A stretch of 64,000 nt of DNA from positions 62,001 through 126,000 of the forward strand of contig JAUHXC010000029.1 of assembly GCA_030427205.1 (NCBI GenBank), in the 5' to 3' direction. Position 1 is the first letter of the stretch. Each line of letters starts with the position of its first letter. The translations under genes and the position numbers were made by a program. The notes beneath the pieces were generated by a model. It saw only the letters and a program-made list of their open reading frames with translations. It had not been told where the DNA came from and did not search any database. The stretch is from a bacterium (lineage in GTDB: Bacteria; Myxococcota_A; Bradymonadia; UBA7976; UBA1532). Shown one piece after another: positions 17,312-28,508 of this stretch.

Positions 17312-17768
17312 GAGCGATGAGAATCGAATTTCCGCCCTGCTCTTGGAGCGGATTCGCGATATCCAGCAGTCGAGGGGCCTCTCTGCCGCCGCACTTGCGC
17401 GACAGTCGGGCATCCAGAAAGACCGCATGTATCGCCTGCTCGATGGGCAGCCGCTGACGGTCGACGACGTCTGGTCGATCGCGGCAGGACTCCAGATGAG
17501 CCCTGCCGACTTGCTGCCGCTCGACGCGGTGTCGTCCTTGCCCGAGGACGAGGCTCGGTTGCTGCAGGCCGTCCGCACGGGTGATCGGGAGGCGGTCGGG
17601 GCGGCCCTGCGCACCCTCGGCGTGAACCCGGCCGACCCTGCGCCTGGGGCTGTCGCCGCGGCTCGGGAACTCCGCACGAGCGCCCAGACGATTCGGGCGG
17701 CAGCGGACGGCATCGAGCGAGCCGCCCGCTCGCTGGATGGCGGCGAGCGCTCGGGTACCGACGAGTAG
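17301..17768 (+). CDS. XRE-family HTH transcriptional regulator
   Basis: 155 residues. The N-terminal ~65 residues are a Cro/CI-type helix-turn-helix: SRGLSAAALARQSGIQKDRM then YRLLDGQPLTVDDVWSIAAG. A helical Ala/Arg-rich tail of ~85 residues follows. Two starts are possible: ATG at 17301 with AAGAAG close by, or ATG at 17310, better spaced from the same purine run and leaving the TGTCGCGAAT repeat in the leader. It lies 109 bp upstream of the giant TIR/SAVED/CD-NTase gene in the same direction and diverges from the four-gene cluster, so it likely controls one or both. XRE regulators next to defence genes are common. Confidence 0.8.
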   Translation: MSRMSDENRISALLLERIRDIQQSRGLSAAALARQSGIQKDRMYRLLDGQPLTVDDVWSIAAGLQMSPADLLPLDAVSSLPEDEARLLQAVRTGDREAVGAALRTLGVNPADPAPGAVAAARELRTSAQTIRAAADGIERAARSLDGGERSGTDE

Positions 17769-17877
17769 GACGGCAGGCGGAAGAGCTGGTCGACGTTGTG
17801 ACACCGCCATTACACCGCGGCGTCGGGCCGACCCGCGCCTTGCGATCCAGCGCTGACTGATCGACAACCGACCGCAG

Positions 17878-20800
17878 ATGTCCGCCCCTCCGCTCATCTT
17901 CATCTGCTATGCCGGCCCTGACCGGGCCATCGCCGAGCGCATCCACCGCGCGCTCGACCTCGCCGGTCTGCACCCATGGTGCGATCGGCTCGACCTCGTG
18001 CCGGGCCAGAAGTGGGACGAGGCCATCCCCGCCGCTCTCGAACGCGCCGCAGTCGTTCTGGTGCTGGTCACAGCGACATGGCCCGTCGTCGGCGACAAGG
18101 GGGTGGGCTGGTATGGACCCGAGGAGGTCGCGCTGGCTATCGATCAGCAGCGGCGTGTCGGCCCACGGGCGGTGGTGGTACCGGTGCGCATCGATGGCGC
18201 GGGCGCCGACCGCGTGCCGTACGGCTTGCGGCGGGTCGCCGACATCGAGGTGTCTGCAGAGGAACCCGGCGCGGTTGTCGATGGCGTTCGCCGGATGCTC
18301 GCGGCGCGCTCCCGCACCATGATGTCGCCAGGGCGCCCGGAACTGCACGCGCGGCTCGCGACCGCCGACGCTCACATCAACTCCCTCAAGGCGAGTAGCG
18401 CCCCGCCCGAGGCGATCGCGGCAGCTATCGCCGACCGGTTGACCATCAAGCGGAACCTGCGAGCGGGAGGGCACCTCCAGTCGGGCGATACGCTCGATCG
18501 CTACGTGCTCGCCGAGCGTTTGGGGCAGGGCGGCTTCGCGTCGGTATGGCGCGCCTACGATCCCCTTCACGACCAGCACGTGGCGCTGAAGGTGCTGCAC
18601 GGGCGCTGGAACCGCGACGAGTCGAAGGTCGAGCGCTTCCGCCGCGGCGCCCGGCAGATGGCCCGGCTGCGACATCCGGGCATCGTGCAAGTGCTCGATG
18701 CCGAGCGGGTCGACGACGGCTGGCACTTCTTCGTGATGGCGCTGATGCGCGGCGGCGACCTGTATCGCGCGATCACCCGCGCAGATGCGCCGCTGTCAGC
18801 CGACGAGGGGCTGCGCGCGGTGCTCGAAGTGGCGGATGCGCTCGCCGAGGCCCACGCAAGGGGCATCGTGCACCGCGACGTCAAGCCGCAGAACGTTCTG
18901 CTCGGCGAGGACGGCGGTGCGCGGCTGACCGACTTCGACCTGGTTCGGGCACCCGACACGACCGGCGGCACCGAGACACGGGGCATGGGGTCGTTCCTCT
19001 ATGCGGCGCCGGAGCAGCTCGATCGGGCGAACGAGGTCGGGCCCCGAGCGGATGTGTACGCCCTGGGGATGACCGCGGTGTTCGTGCTCACGGGTCAGCA
19101 GCCCCCGTCGCGGTGCAAGTGGCAACCGGAGGCGACGGTTGCGACGCTGCCAGCGACGGCGGCGGTGCGGGCGTGCCTGCTGAGCGCCATCGCGCTCGAC
19201 GAAGGTGAGCGGCCTGCCGACGCAGCAGCCTTCGGCGATGCGTTGCGACAGGCCCTTGACCGACCGGAGAGCTTGGTCCCCAGACAGACGGCCACGCCGA
19301 TGAAGCCGGCGACGGCGCACCGCCCCGCGCTGGTGCCGATCGCTCCAGGCGACTTCATGATGGGCAGCCCTGATAGCGAGGTGGGCCGAGGCGGCGACGA
19401 GCGCGCACACCTCGTGAGGCTGACCGGGGGCTTCATGATGGCCGAGACGGTGGTGACTCAGGCGCAGTACGCGGCTTTGCTGGGCGAGAACCCGGCATAC
19501 TTCCAAGGTACACCAATCGATCGCGACCGCCCGGTGGAGAGTGTCAGCTGGCTGGCGGCGGTGAAGTACTGCAACGCACTGTCCGAAGCCGAGGGTTTGA
19601 GTTCAGCCTACGCCATCGAGGGGGACGCGGTGGTATGGCAGATAGATGCAGACGGCTATCGGCTGCCGACGGAGGCCGAGTGGGAGTATGCGGCGCGGGC
19701 TGGTACTGCGGCGGCGACCTACGCTGGCGACCTGGAAATCCGTGGTCATATGAACGCGCCGGTGCTGGACGCCATTGCGTGGTACGGGGGCAACAGTGGC
19801 TCCACGCACCCGAAGGGGCGGGATTCTTCTGGCTGGCAAGACAAGCAATACGACCACGTACGGGCCTCAACCCACCCGGTGAAGGGCAAACGGCCCAACC
19901 CGTGGGGCCTGTACGACATGCTCGGCAACGTCGGGGAATGGGTCTGGGATAGGTATGCCGCCGAGTATCCTCTGGCCCCAGCTGGCTCCCCGCTGATCGG
20001 GCCGACGGGGCCTACTGACGGCGAGAATCGGATCGTTCGGGGCGGATCGTACTTCAGCCGGGCCCGCAGGGTCCGGTCGGCGGTTCGAATCAGGAGGTCT
20101 CCAGCGACTGGGATCCGCAACGTCGGCTTCCGCCCCGTTCGAGCCTTGACTGCTCCCGGTATCGATGCCCCGCCGACTATGCCTGCCCGTGTCGTTCTGT
20201 TCGCGCCTCGCGCGCCAACGGGATGGAGTACGCAGTACCCGAACGCTCTATGTCTGGAGGCCGATGCACCGGCAGGCCGTTGGCACCGTGACGAGTTGCC
20301 GGGTGGGGGGCGTTGGATTCGGGCCTACGCCGAGGTCGAGCGGGCTGCCGAGTGGCTGGATGGTGATGCGGGGGACGTATTCGTCTATTCGTCCATGCCC
20401 TACAGCCTCGGCGCCGTGTTCGGCAACGCGCTCCTCAATGAGCCCGGCGCACGGTGCCGATTCTTCCAAGCCGAAGGTCCGAACGACCAAGTTCGATGGG
20501 TTGACTACGGGCCCTGGCGGGGGCTCGAGAGCGATTCCGACCCCATCCTCAGTGAGCTGAAGTCGACGCCGGGCCGGGCTGACAAGTGGGCTCTCGTCTG
20601 TGGGATTACCTGGCCCCCTGACGACGCCGCGATCGCTCATGGGCTGGCGTGCGTCGACGCATCGGATGCGAGCCGAGTAGATATCGGCCCGGCCGAGCCT
20701 GGCCACGAGGCCTTGGCCGACCCCGCGTCGATCGAATCGGCCGTTCGAGACCTGGAGGCAGCTTTCGACCGCCTTGTGCGGCAGCCCGAGGCGGTCGAAC

Positions 20801-21888
20801 TGCACGTCTTCTACAACGGCCCCTTGGCCGTCCTACAGCGAGCGGCGGGCAAGCTCCACCAGCCGAGGTGCCGCATCGTGTTTCATGAGCGCGGTGTCGA
20901 TGGCGTCTACTGGCCGGCTGTCGCCTTCGAGAGCGGGGCAGTTCGTCTCCTCGGCGTCGAGCCCGAGCTGAAGCCGGGTGCGACAAACGAGATCGAGCGG
21001 CGCATGAAACCAGAGCAGGGGACCAACAGCAGCATGACCATGACGATCGCTCAGGCTTTCGACCGCTTTCGCCGTGACATCGTCCCCGACACGAAGAGGG
21101 CCAAGCGCGCCAACAACGTTCAGCGGCACCTGCGCGATCAGCTCAAGCACCATCTCGCCGGCCTGCGCGAGACGTTCATCACCGGTTCGCTGGCGCGTTC
21201 GACGGCGATCAAGCCCTTGAGCGACGTCGATGTCTTCGTCGTGCTCGATCCGAATACGCACAGCCGCTCGCAGCAGCCGAAGCCGACCCTGCGTCTGCTT
21301 CAGAAAGCCGTACAGGCAACGCTCGGTGGGACGGCGACGGTCCGGTTGCAGACGCGGTCGGTCGGGGTCATCTTCCAAGCTCACGACATCCACCTCGATC
21401 TCGTCCCGGCGATCCTCGACTCCGAGGGGGACTACTACATCCCCGACCGTGATCGTGACGCCTGGATCATCACGAACCCGCGGCTCCACAAGCGGACGCT
21501 GGACGCCGCAGATCAGGCCGCGGGCAGCAAGCTGCGGCCGCTCATTCGTATGGCGAAGGTAGCCCGACGGCGGAGCTTCCCCAAGCTCGGCTCATATCAC
21601 CTCGAGGCCATGGCCTGTCGGCTCGGGCTCGGGCCGGCGGCAAGCTTCGACGTTGGAATCTGCGATCTGCTCCGCGGGCTGGAGGCCCAGGTGATCCAGC
21701 GCATACCCGACCCATCCGGGCGGGGCCCGGCGATCCACCTCGAACTCGACACGCGGCGCGATCTCGAGCGGCGGTTGAAGGAGGCTCGGCTGACGGCCGA
21801 GCGGGCCATCGCGCACGCGGACGCGGGGCGGCTCGACAAGGCGCACGCTCAATGGAAGCACCTGTTCGGCGCGGATTGGCCCAGGTAG
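17878..21888 (+). CDS. TIR - Ser/Thr kinase - FGE fold - SAVED - CD-NTase fusion (single-chain CBASS-like protein)
   Basis: 1336 residues in one uninterrupted frame. TIR at 1-125: IFICYAGPDRAIAERIHRAL at the start and GWYGPEEVALAI at 77-88, whose Glu82/83 suit the NADase glutamate. Hanks kinase at about 205-460: GQGGFASVW, Lys238, HRDVKPQN 332-339 and APE 377-379 are intact, but the metal motif is DFD (352-354), not DFG. FGE fold at about 485-755: GYRLPTEAEWEYAARAG, PWGLYDMLGNVGEWVWD, RGGSYFS; it lacks catalytic cysteines. SAVED at about 768-1020 contains two CARF-like halves (VFVYSSMPYSLGAVFGNAL, ELHVFYNGPLAVLQRAAGKL). CD-NTase at 1053-1336: GSLARSTAIKPLSDVDV with Asp1116, Asp1118 and Asp1174 (HLDLVPA). 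By family knowledge, CD-NTases make cyclic oligonucleotides and SAVED binds them to activate an effector such as TIR. Here all reside in one polypeptide with two extra domains. Confidence 0.88.
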   Translation: MSAPPLIFICYAGPDRAIAERIHRALDLAGLHPWCDRLDLVPGQKWDEAIPAALERAAVVLVLVTATWPVVGDKGVGWYGPEEVALAIDQQRRVGPRAVVVPVRIDGAGADRVPYGLRRVADIEVSAEEPGAVVDGVRRMLAARSRTMMSPGRPELHARLATADAHINSLKASSAPPEAIAAAIADRLTIKRNLRAGGHLQSGDTLDRYVLAERLGQGGFASVWRAYDPLHDQHVALKVLHGRWNRDESKVERFRRGARQMARLRHPGIVQVLDAERVDDGWHFFVMALMRGGDLYRAITRADAPLSADEGLRAVLEVADALAEAHARGIVHRDVKPQNVLLGEDGGARLTDFDLVRAPDTTGGTETRGMGSFLYAAPEQLDRANEVGPRADVYALGMTAVFVLTGQQPPSRCKWQPEATVATLPATAAVRACLLSAIALDEGERPADAAAFGDALRQALDRPESLVPRQTATPMKPATAHRPALVPIAPGDFMMGSPDSEVGRGGDERAHLVRLTGGFMMAETVVTQAQYAALLGENPAYFQGTPIDRDRPVESVSWLAAVKYCNALSEAEGLSSAYAIEGDAVVWQIDADGYRLPTEAEWEYAARAGTAAATYAGDLEIRGHMNAPVLDAIAWYGGNSGSTHPKGRDSSGWQDKQYDHVRASTHPVKGKRPNPWGLYDMLGNVGEWVWDRYAAEYPLAPAGSPLIGPTGPTDGENRIVRGGSYFSRARRVRSAVRIRRSPATGIRNVGFRPVRALTAPGIDAPPTMPARVVLFAPRAPTGWSTQYPNALCLEADAPAGRWHRDELPGGGRWIRAYAEVERAAEWLDGDAGDVFVYSSMPYSLGAVFGNALLNEPGARCRFFQAEGPNDQVRWVDYGPWRGLESDSDPILSELKSTPGRADKWALVCGITWPPDDAAIAHGLACVDASDASRVDIGPAEPGHEALADPASIESAVRDLEAAFDRLVRQPEAVELHVFYNGPLAVLQRAAGKLHQPRCRIVFHERGVDGVYWPAVAFESGAVRLLGVEPELKPGATNEIERRMKPEQGTNSSMTMTIAQAFDRFRRDIVPDTKRAKRANNVQRHLRDQLKHHLAGLRETFITGSLARSTAIKPLSDVDVFVVLDPNTHSRSQQPKPTLRLLQKAVQATLGGTATVRLQTRSVGVIFQAHDIHLDLVPAILDSEGDYYIPDRDRDAWIITNPRLHKRTLDAADQAAGSKLRPLIRMAKVARRRSFPKLGSYHLEAMACRLGLGPAASFDVGICDLLRGLEAQVIQRIPDPSGRGPAIHLELDTRRDLERRLKEARLTAERAIAHADAGRLDKAHAQWKHLFGADWPR

Positions 21889-21942
21889 TCGGTCATCGGC
21901 CCTGACGCCGGGTCGCCGCCAGTCGCTGCGGAGACCCACGCG

Positions 21943-21959
21943 GCACCGATTCTCGGTGC
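21943..21959. terminator. Possible weak terminator hairpin
   Basis: GCACCGA-TTC-TCGGTGC forms a perfect 7-bp stem with a 3-base loop, 55 bp after the stop of the giant gene. No T-run follows, so it may only assist termination. The rest of 21889-22146 holds nothing I recognise. Confidence 0.3.
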
Positions 21960-22146
21960 ACTGGATGTACCAGATTTGTTCCACGAACTGGGCGCCAGAA
22001 GGGGCAGGCAAGGGCACCACCCGACACGAGTCGTCACGCGCAACTATGCGGCATCATGGTCGAATCCACGCCCCCGCGGGGTTGCGTGCGAATCGCCTCA
22101 TAGTTGACATCCAACTCTCGTATCGATGGGGCCGGGGGCCGGGCCG

Positions 22147-22716
22147 TCACCGCGGCGCGCGCGCGCGGGCTTGCATCAGGCGGATGAGCGCTTCGACGCC
22201 GTCGTGGATGGCGCGGGCCGCGATCGGCTCCGCGGTATGCCACAGCGGACCGTAGACATTGATCGTGCCGCGCACCGCCTCGGATACCCAGCAGCGCTGC
22301 ACGTGCTCCGGGCGCAGCGGGCCGGCGTCGCCGCACGGCATGCTCCGGGTGGGCGGCGGATCGTCGTAGACCTTCTCCAGCACGTCGCCCCGCAGATCGT
22401 ATACGTCGGCCATCCACGCCGGGCCATCCGCGCCGACCGTGGGATCGCCGTACAAGGTCATGAGCACGCTGCCGTCCGCGACGAACGTCATGTGCGAGAA
22501 CCCGTCGAGCCCGAGCCGGGGGTGCTCGGCGAGCAGGGCATTGATCTGCCTTACGGTGGACTCGATGTGTGCATCGCGCTCGGCGGGCGACAGCGGCTCG
22601 GCGTAGACGGACCCCGACCAGAGGCCGCCCAGCGCGACGACGAGCAGCGTGAGCAGCGCGCGCGCCCATCGAGCCCACGCCTTCCAGCGCTGAACGTTGG
22701 CAGCGCGCCCGCTCAT
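22147..22716 (-). CDS. Exported protein of unknown function
   Basis: 189 residues from the ATG at 22716, which overlaps the stop of the 55-residue gene upstream (ATGA). The N-terminus is basic, followed by one hydrophobic helix (ALLTLLVVALGGLWSGSVYA) ending in a plausible signal-peptidase site before EPLS. The mature part mixes short strands and helices (GSVLMTLYGDPTVGADGPAW) and a Cys pair around CGDAGPLRPEHVQRC, probably an oxidised loop. I recognise no family. It is the last of three co-directional small genes that diverge from the SNF2 helicase. Confidence 0.65.
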   Translation of the reverse strand: MSGRAANVQRWKAWARWARALLTLLVVALGGLWSGSVYAEPLSPAERDAHIESTVRQINALLAEHPRLGLDGFSHMTFVADGSVLMTLYGDPTVGADGPAWMADVYDLRGDVLEKVYDDPPPTRSMPCGDAGPLRPEHVQRCWVSEAVRGTINVYGPLWHTAEPIAARAIHDGVEALIRLMQARARAPR

Positions 22717-22880
22717 CGGCTGGCCGCCAGAGCGCCGGTGGCGTCGACGGTGCCGCGGATCCGGCTCAGCAGCTCGACCACGGCCGCCGTGCGCGCCTGC
22801 CACCAGCGCAGCTTGCCCGCCTCTTCGCCGATGTCGGCCAGGACCTCGGCGCTCTGGCTCCAGAAGAGGAAGCCGCTCAT
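22713..22880 (-). CDS. 55-residue small protein
   Basis: A short frame from the ATG at 22880 with nearly every codon ending in G or C. It starts 12 bp after the stop of the 78-residue gene and overlaps the next start (ATGA), which supports it as real. The product reads MSGFLFWSQSAEVLADIGEE followed by a predicted amphipathic helix (LRWWQARTAAVVELLSRIRG). There is no signal peptide or known domain. It could be a helical partner of one of its two neighbours. Confidence 0.5.
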   Translation of the reverse strand: MSGFLFWSQSAEVLADIGEEAGKLRWWQARTAAVVELLSRIRGTVDATGALAASR

Positions 22881-22892
22881 CGGGATGTCCCG

Positions 22893-23129
22893 TCAGCCGG
22901 GGCCATTCGATCTGCGCGACGACGCCGGCGCCGACAGCTCGCCGCCGGGGGTGCGCGCCCCCGGCGGCGTGCGCTCGTAGGCGTCGAGGCCCGCTCTTCG
23001 CCCGCCCCGCTGCTGATCGACGACGAGATCCGTCTGCTGCCACAGCCGCGCTTTGAAGCGCGCGAGGCTGTCCCCCTGATCGCTGTCCCCATCGGACCGT
23101 TCGACGGCCGTACGCGTGCCATCCGACAT
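22893..23129 (-). CDS. 78-residue hydrophilic protein
   Basis: ATG at 23129 with AGGAG eight bases upstream. The product is highly polar (SDGDSDQGDSLARFKARLWQ, then Arg/Pro/Gly/Ser-rich), and its second half is probably disordered. It is the first gene of a three-gene set (22893, 22713, 22147). It diverges from the SNF2 gene across a 192-bp gap. No family is recognised. Confidence 0.5.
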   Translation of the reverse strand: MSDGTRTAVERSDGDSDQGDSLARFKARLWQQTDLVVDQQRGGRRAGLDAYERTPPGARTPGGELSAPASSRRSNGPG

Positions 23130-23321
23130 GTGCTCTGCTCCTGATTCGAAGTGCCCGGGCTGGTGAGACCTGACCCGTTGGTCCGATTCGAGCCGGTCTG
23201 GTCACGTTTGTCAAGGGCAATTGTCCGGGGCGCAGCTCGTTGTCACCGGGCGCCCGTCCCCGGACAGATCGTGCCCGTCGTCCCTTAGTCTCTGCGCCGA
23301 CGTGTAGCCACTGGATGCGCC

Positions 23322-26609
<3,288 letters not shown>

Positions 26610-26636
26610 CCGCGCAGCCCGACCCACGCGCCGGGC

Positions 26637-28508
26637 TCAGGGCTGGTTGGCCAGCCCGCCGACGCTGAACTCGTAGAGCCGGTCTTCTTTGGGGGTCACC
26701 GGCACCGCCTGGTTGGTCTCGAAGCCCAGCTTGACGAAGAACCCGTCGCTGCCGTCGGTGGGCACGCCCAGGTCGAGGCGGTAGGCGAAGCTCGACGCCT
26801 GGGGCACCACCATGCGCAGGCCCAGCCCGGCGGCGTGCAGCAGCGGGGCGTCGTTGATGTCGTCGTAGACCGTGCCGATGTCGAAGAAGGCCACCGCGCC
26901 CAGGTGCAGGAAGCTGACCACCCACGGCGGGGTGCGATACTCGAGGTTGCCCCGCAGCCGGTCGGCGCCGAACGCGAAGAGGTGCTGGCTGGGATAACCC
27001 CGCAAGCCGTTGTCGCCGCCCAGCGTCACCAGCCCCGGGGTGAGCTGCTCGCGCTGGGTCACCCAGTCGCCGCGCAGCACGACGCGCCCGAAGCCCAGCC
27101 GCGGCGTCGAGCCGCGCACCCGGGCCAGGGTGCGGATGTCGAACCACTCACCGGCCGCCTGCCCGTCGTCGCCGTCGCTCAGCCACAGCCGCGCCCGCAC
27201 GCCGCCGGCCAGCTCGATGAGCCCGTCGCCGCCCCACGCCTCGCGCCACGCCAGCGAGCCGCCCATGTCGACCAGCGACTCGCTGCTGCCGATGCTTTCG
27301 AGCGGGGCGCGCACGTCGAAGAAGACCTCGGGGCCCAGCTGCACGTCCTCGCTGAGCCCGAAGCCGGCCAGATCGCGGAAGACCTGATGCCGGTTCTCGA
27401 AGAACCGCACGTTGGCCGTCGGGTAGACCCACTGCCGCTCCCGGGGCAGCACCGTGTCGGCGAAGGCCGCGCGGAAGGCCACCGTCCGGGCGTCGTCGCC
27501 CGCCGGCAGGCCGGTGGCGTCGTTCGGATCGGCGTCGACCCGCAAGAAGCCGAGGCCGCCCGCCGCGCGCACGATCCAGCCCTTGCCCCACTGCACCCGC
27601 CCCAGCGCGGCGGTGCCCACGAAGCGGTGATCCCAGATGCGCCCGGCGCTCAGGCAGTCGGCCTCGGGATCGCCGCCCTCGCAGTCGGGCTCGGTGAACG
27701 CCAGCAGCCCGCCGCGCTGCGCCTGCCGCTCGGTATACTGCTGATATTGGGCCACCAGCCCGAAGCCCCAGCGCTGCTGCAGATCGTAGAGCGGGCGCCC
27801 CAACTCCACGTAGCCCGACAGCCCGTCGTAATCGTCGCTCGACCGCTCGAAGTGCGCGTCGACGGTGGTCACCAGCCGCAGCTTCTCGCCGAGCAGCCGC
27901 GGGTCGACGTAGACCGCGCCCAGGGCGTAGTCCAGCGGCTCGAGGTTGAAGCGCAGCGACGCCCGCTTGTCGCGGCCGAGCAGGTTGCGCTCGGTGAGCT
28001 GCACCATCAGCGTATCGATAAAACTGCCCGTCAGCTGAAAGCGGGTCTCGGTGCGCAGGCTCCACAGGTCGCGGGTCACCACGACCAGCCCGATCTGCTG
28101 CGGATCCTCGGCGCGCACCGGCACCACCGCGACCACGTTGAAGATGGCCAGCCCGCGCAGGTTGCGGGCGGTCTCTTCGGCCAGCTTGCGGTCCCAGACC
28201 ATGCCCGGCTTCAGCAGCACCTCGCGCAGCACCGTGGGCTCGGTGGTGGTGAAGTGCAGCGCGTTGGGCCAGGTGGGGAAGGGCTCCTCTTCGATGAAGA
28301 CCGGAAACCGCGCCGTGCGGATCCAGGCGACCGTCTTGCCGTCCGGCGCGCGCTCGGGGATCAGCCCATTGCCGCGCATCACGCTGATGACGTGGCGCAG
28401 CTCGTAGTTCATCTCGGGCTGCGGCGCGGCCTGCGCCAGCGACGCCGCCGGCAGCGACGTCAGCACCAGCAGCAGCGCCAGCACACCCATGCCCCGCGCG
28501 CGCCTCAT
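26637..28508 (-). CDS. BamA/TamA-superfamily outer-membrane beta-barrel protein
   Basis: 623 residues from the ATG at 28508, overlapping the RluA stop (ATGA). A signal peptide (ALLLVLTSLPAASLAQA) is followed by one or more POTRA-like segments (VLREVLLKPGMVWDRKLAEE, then LRGLAIFNVVAVVPV). A surface-antigen barrel of ~450 residues includes the family signature GGDNGLRGYPSQ near residues 496-507 and ends in an aromatic-rich strand (RLYEFSVGGLANQP). The superfamily inserts or translocates proteins or lipids at the outer membrane. Two Cys residues (DCEGGDPEADC) may close an extracellular loop. It is shorter than BamA, so a dedicated TamA- or FhaC-like role is more likely than the essential BamA. 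Confidence 0.85.
   Translation of the reverse strand: MRRARGMGVLALLLVLTSLPAASLAQAAPQPEMNYELRHVISVMRGNGLIPERAPDGKTVAWIRTARFPVFIEEEPFPTWPNALHFTTTEPTVLREVLLKPGMVWDRKLAEETARNLRGLAIFNVVAVVPVRAEDPQQIGLVVVTRDLWSLRTETRFQLTGSFIDTLMVQLTERNLLGRDKRASLRFNLEPLDYALGAVYVDPRLLGEKLRLVTTVDAHFERSSDDYDGLSGYVELGRPLYDLQQRWGFGLVAQYQQYTERQAQRGGLLAFTEPDCEGGDPEADCLSAGRIWDHRFVGTAALGRVQWGKGWIVRAAGGLGFLRVDADPNDATGLPAGDDARTVAFRAAFADTVLPRERQWVYPTANVRFFENRHQVFRDLAGFGLSEDVQLGPEVFFDVRAPLESIGSSESLVDMGGSLAWREAWGGDGLIELAGGVRARLWLSDGDDGQAAGEWFDIRTLARVRGSTPRLGFGRVVLRGDWVTQREQLTPGLVTLGGDNGLRGYPSQHLFAFGADRLRGNLEYRTPPWVVSFLHLGAVAFFDIGTVYDDINDAPLLHAAGLGLRMVVPQASSFAYRLDLGVPTDGSDGFFVKLGFETNQAVPVTPKEDRLYEFSVGGLANQP

Noticed and set aside
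20030..20145. Active diversity-generating retroelement variable region in the FGE module
   Set aside because: Position and codon use are suggestive, but no template repeat or reverse transcriptase is present in the window.
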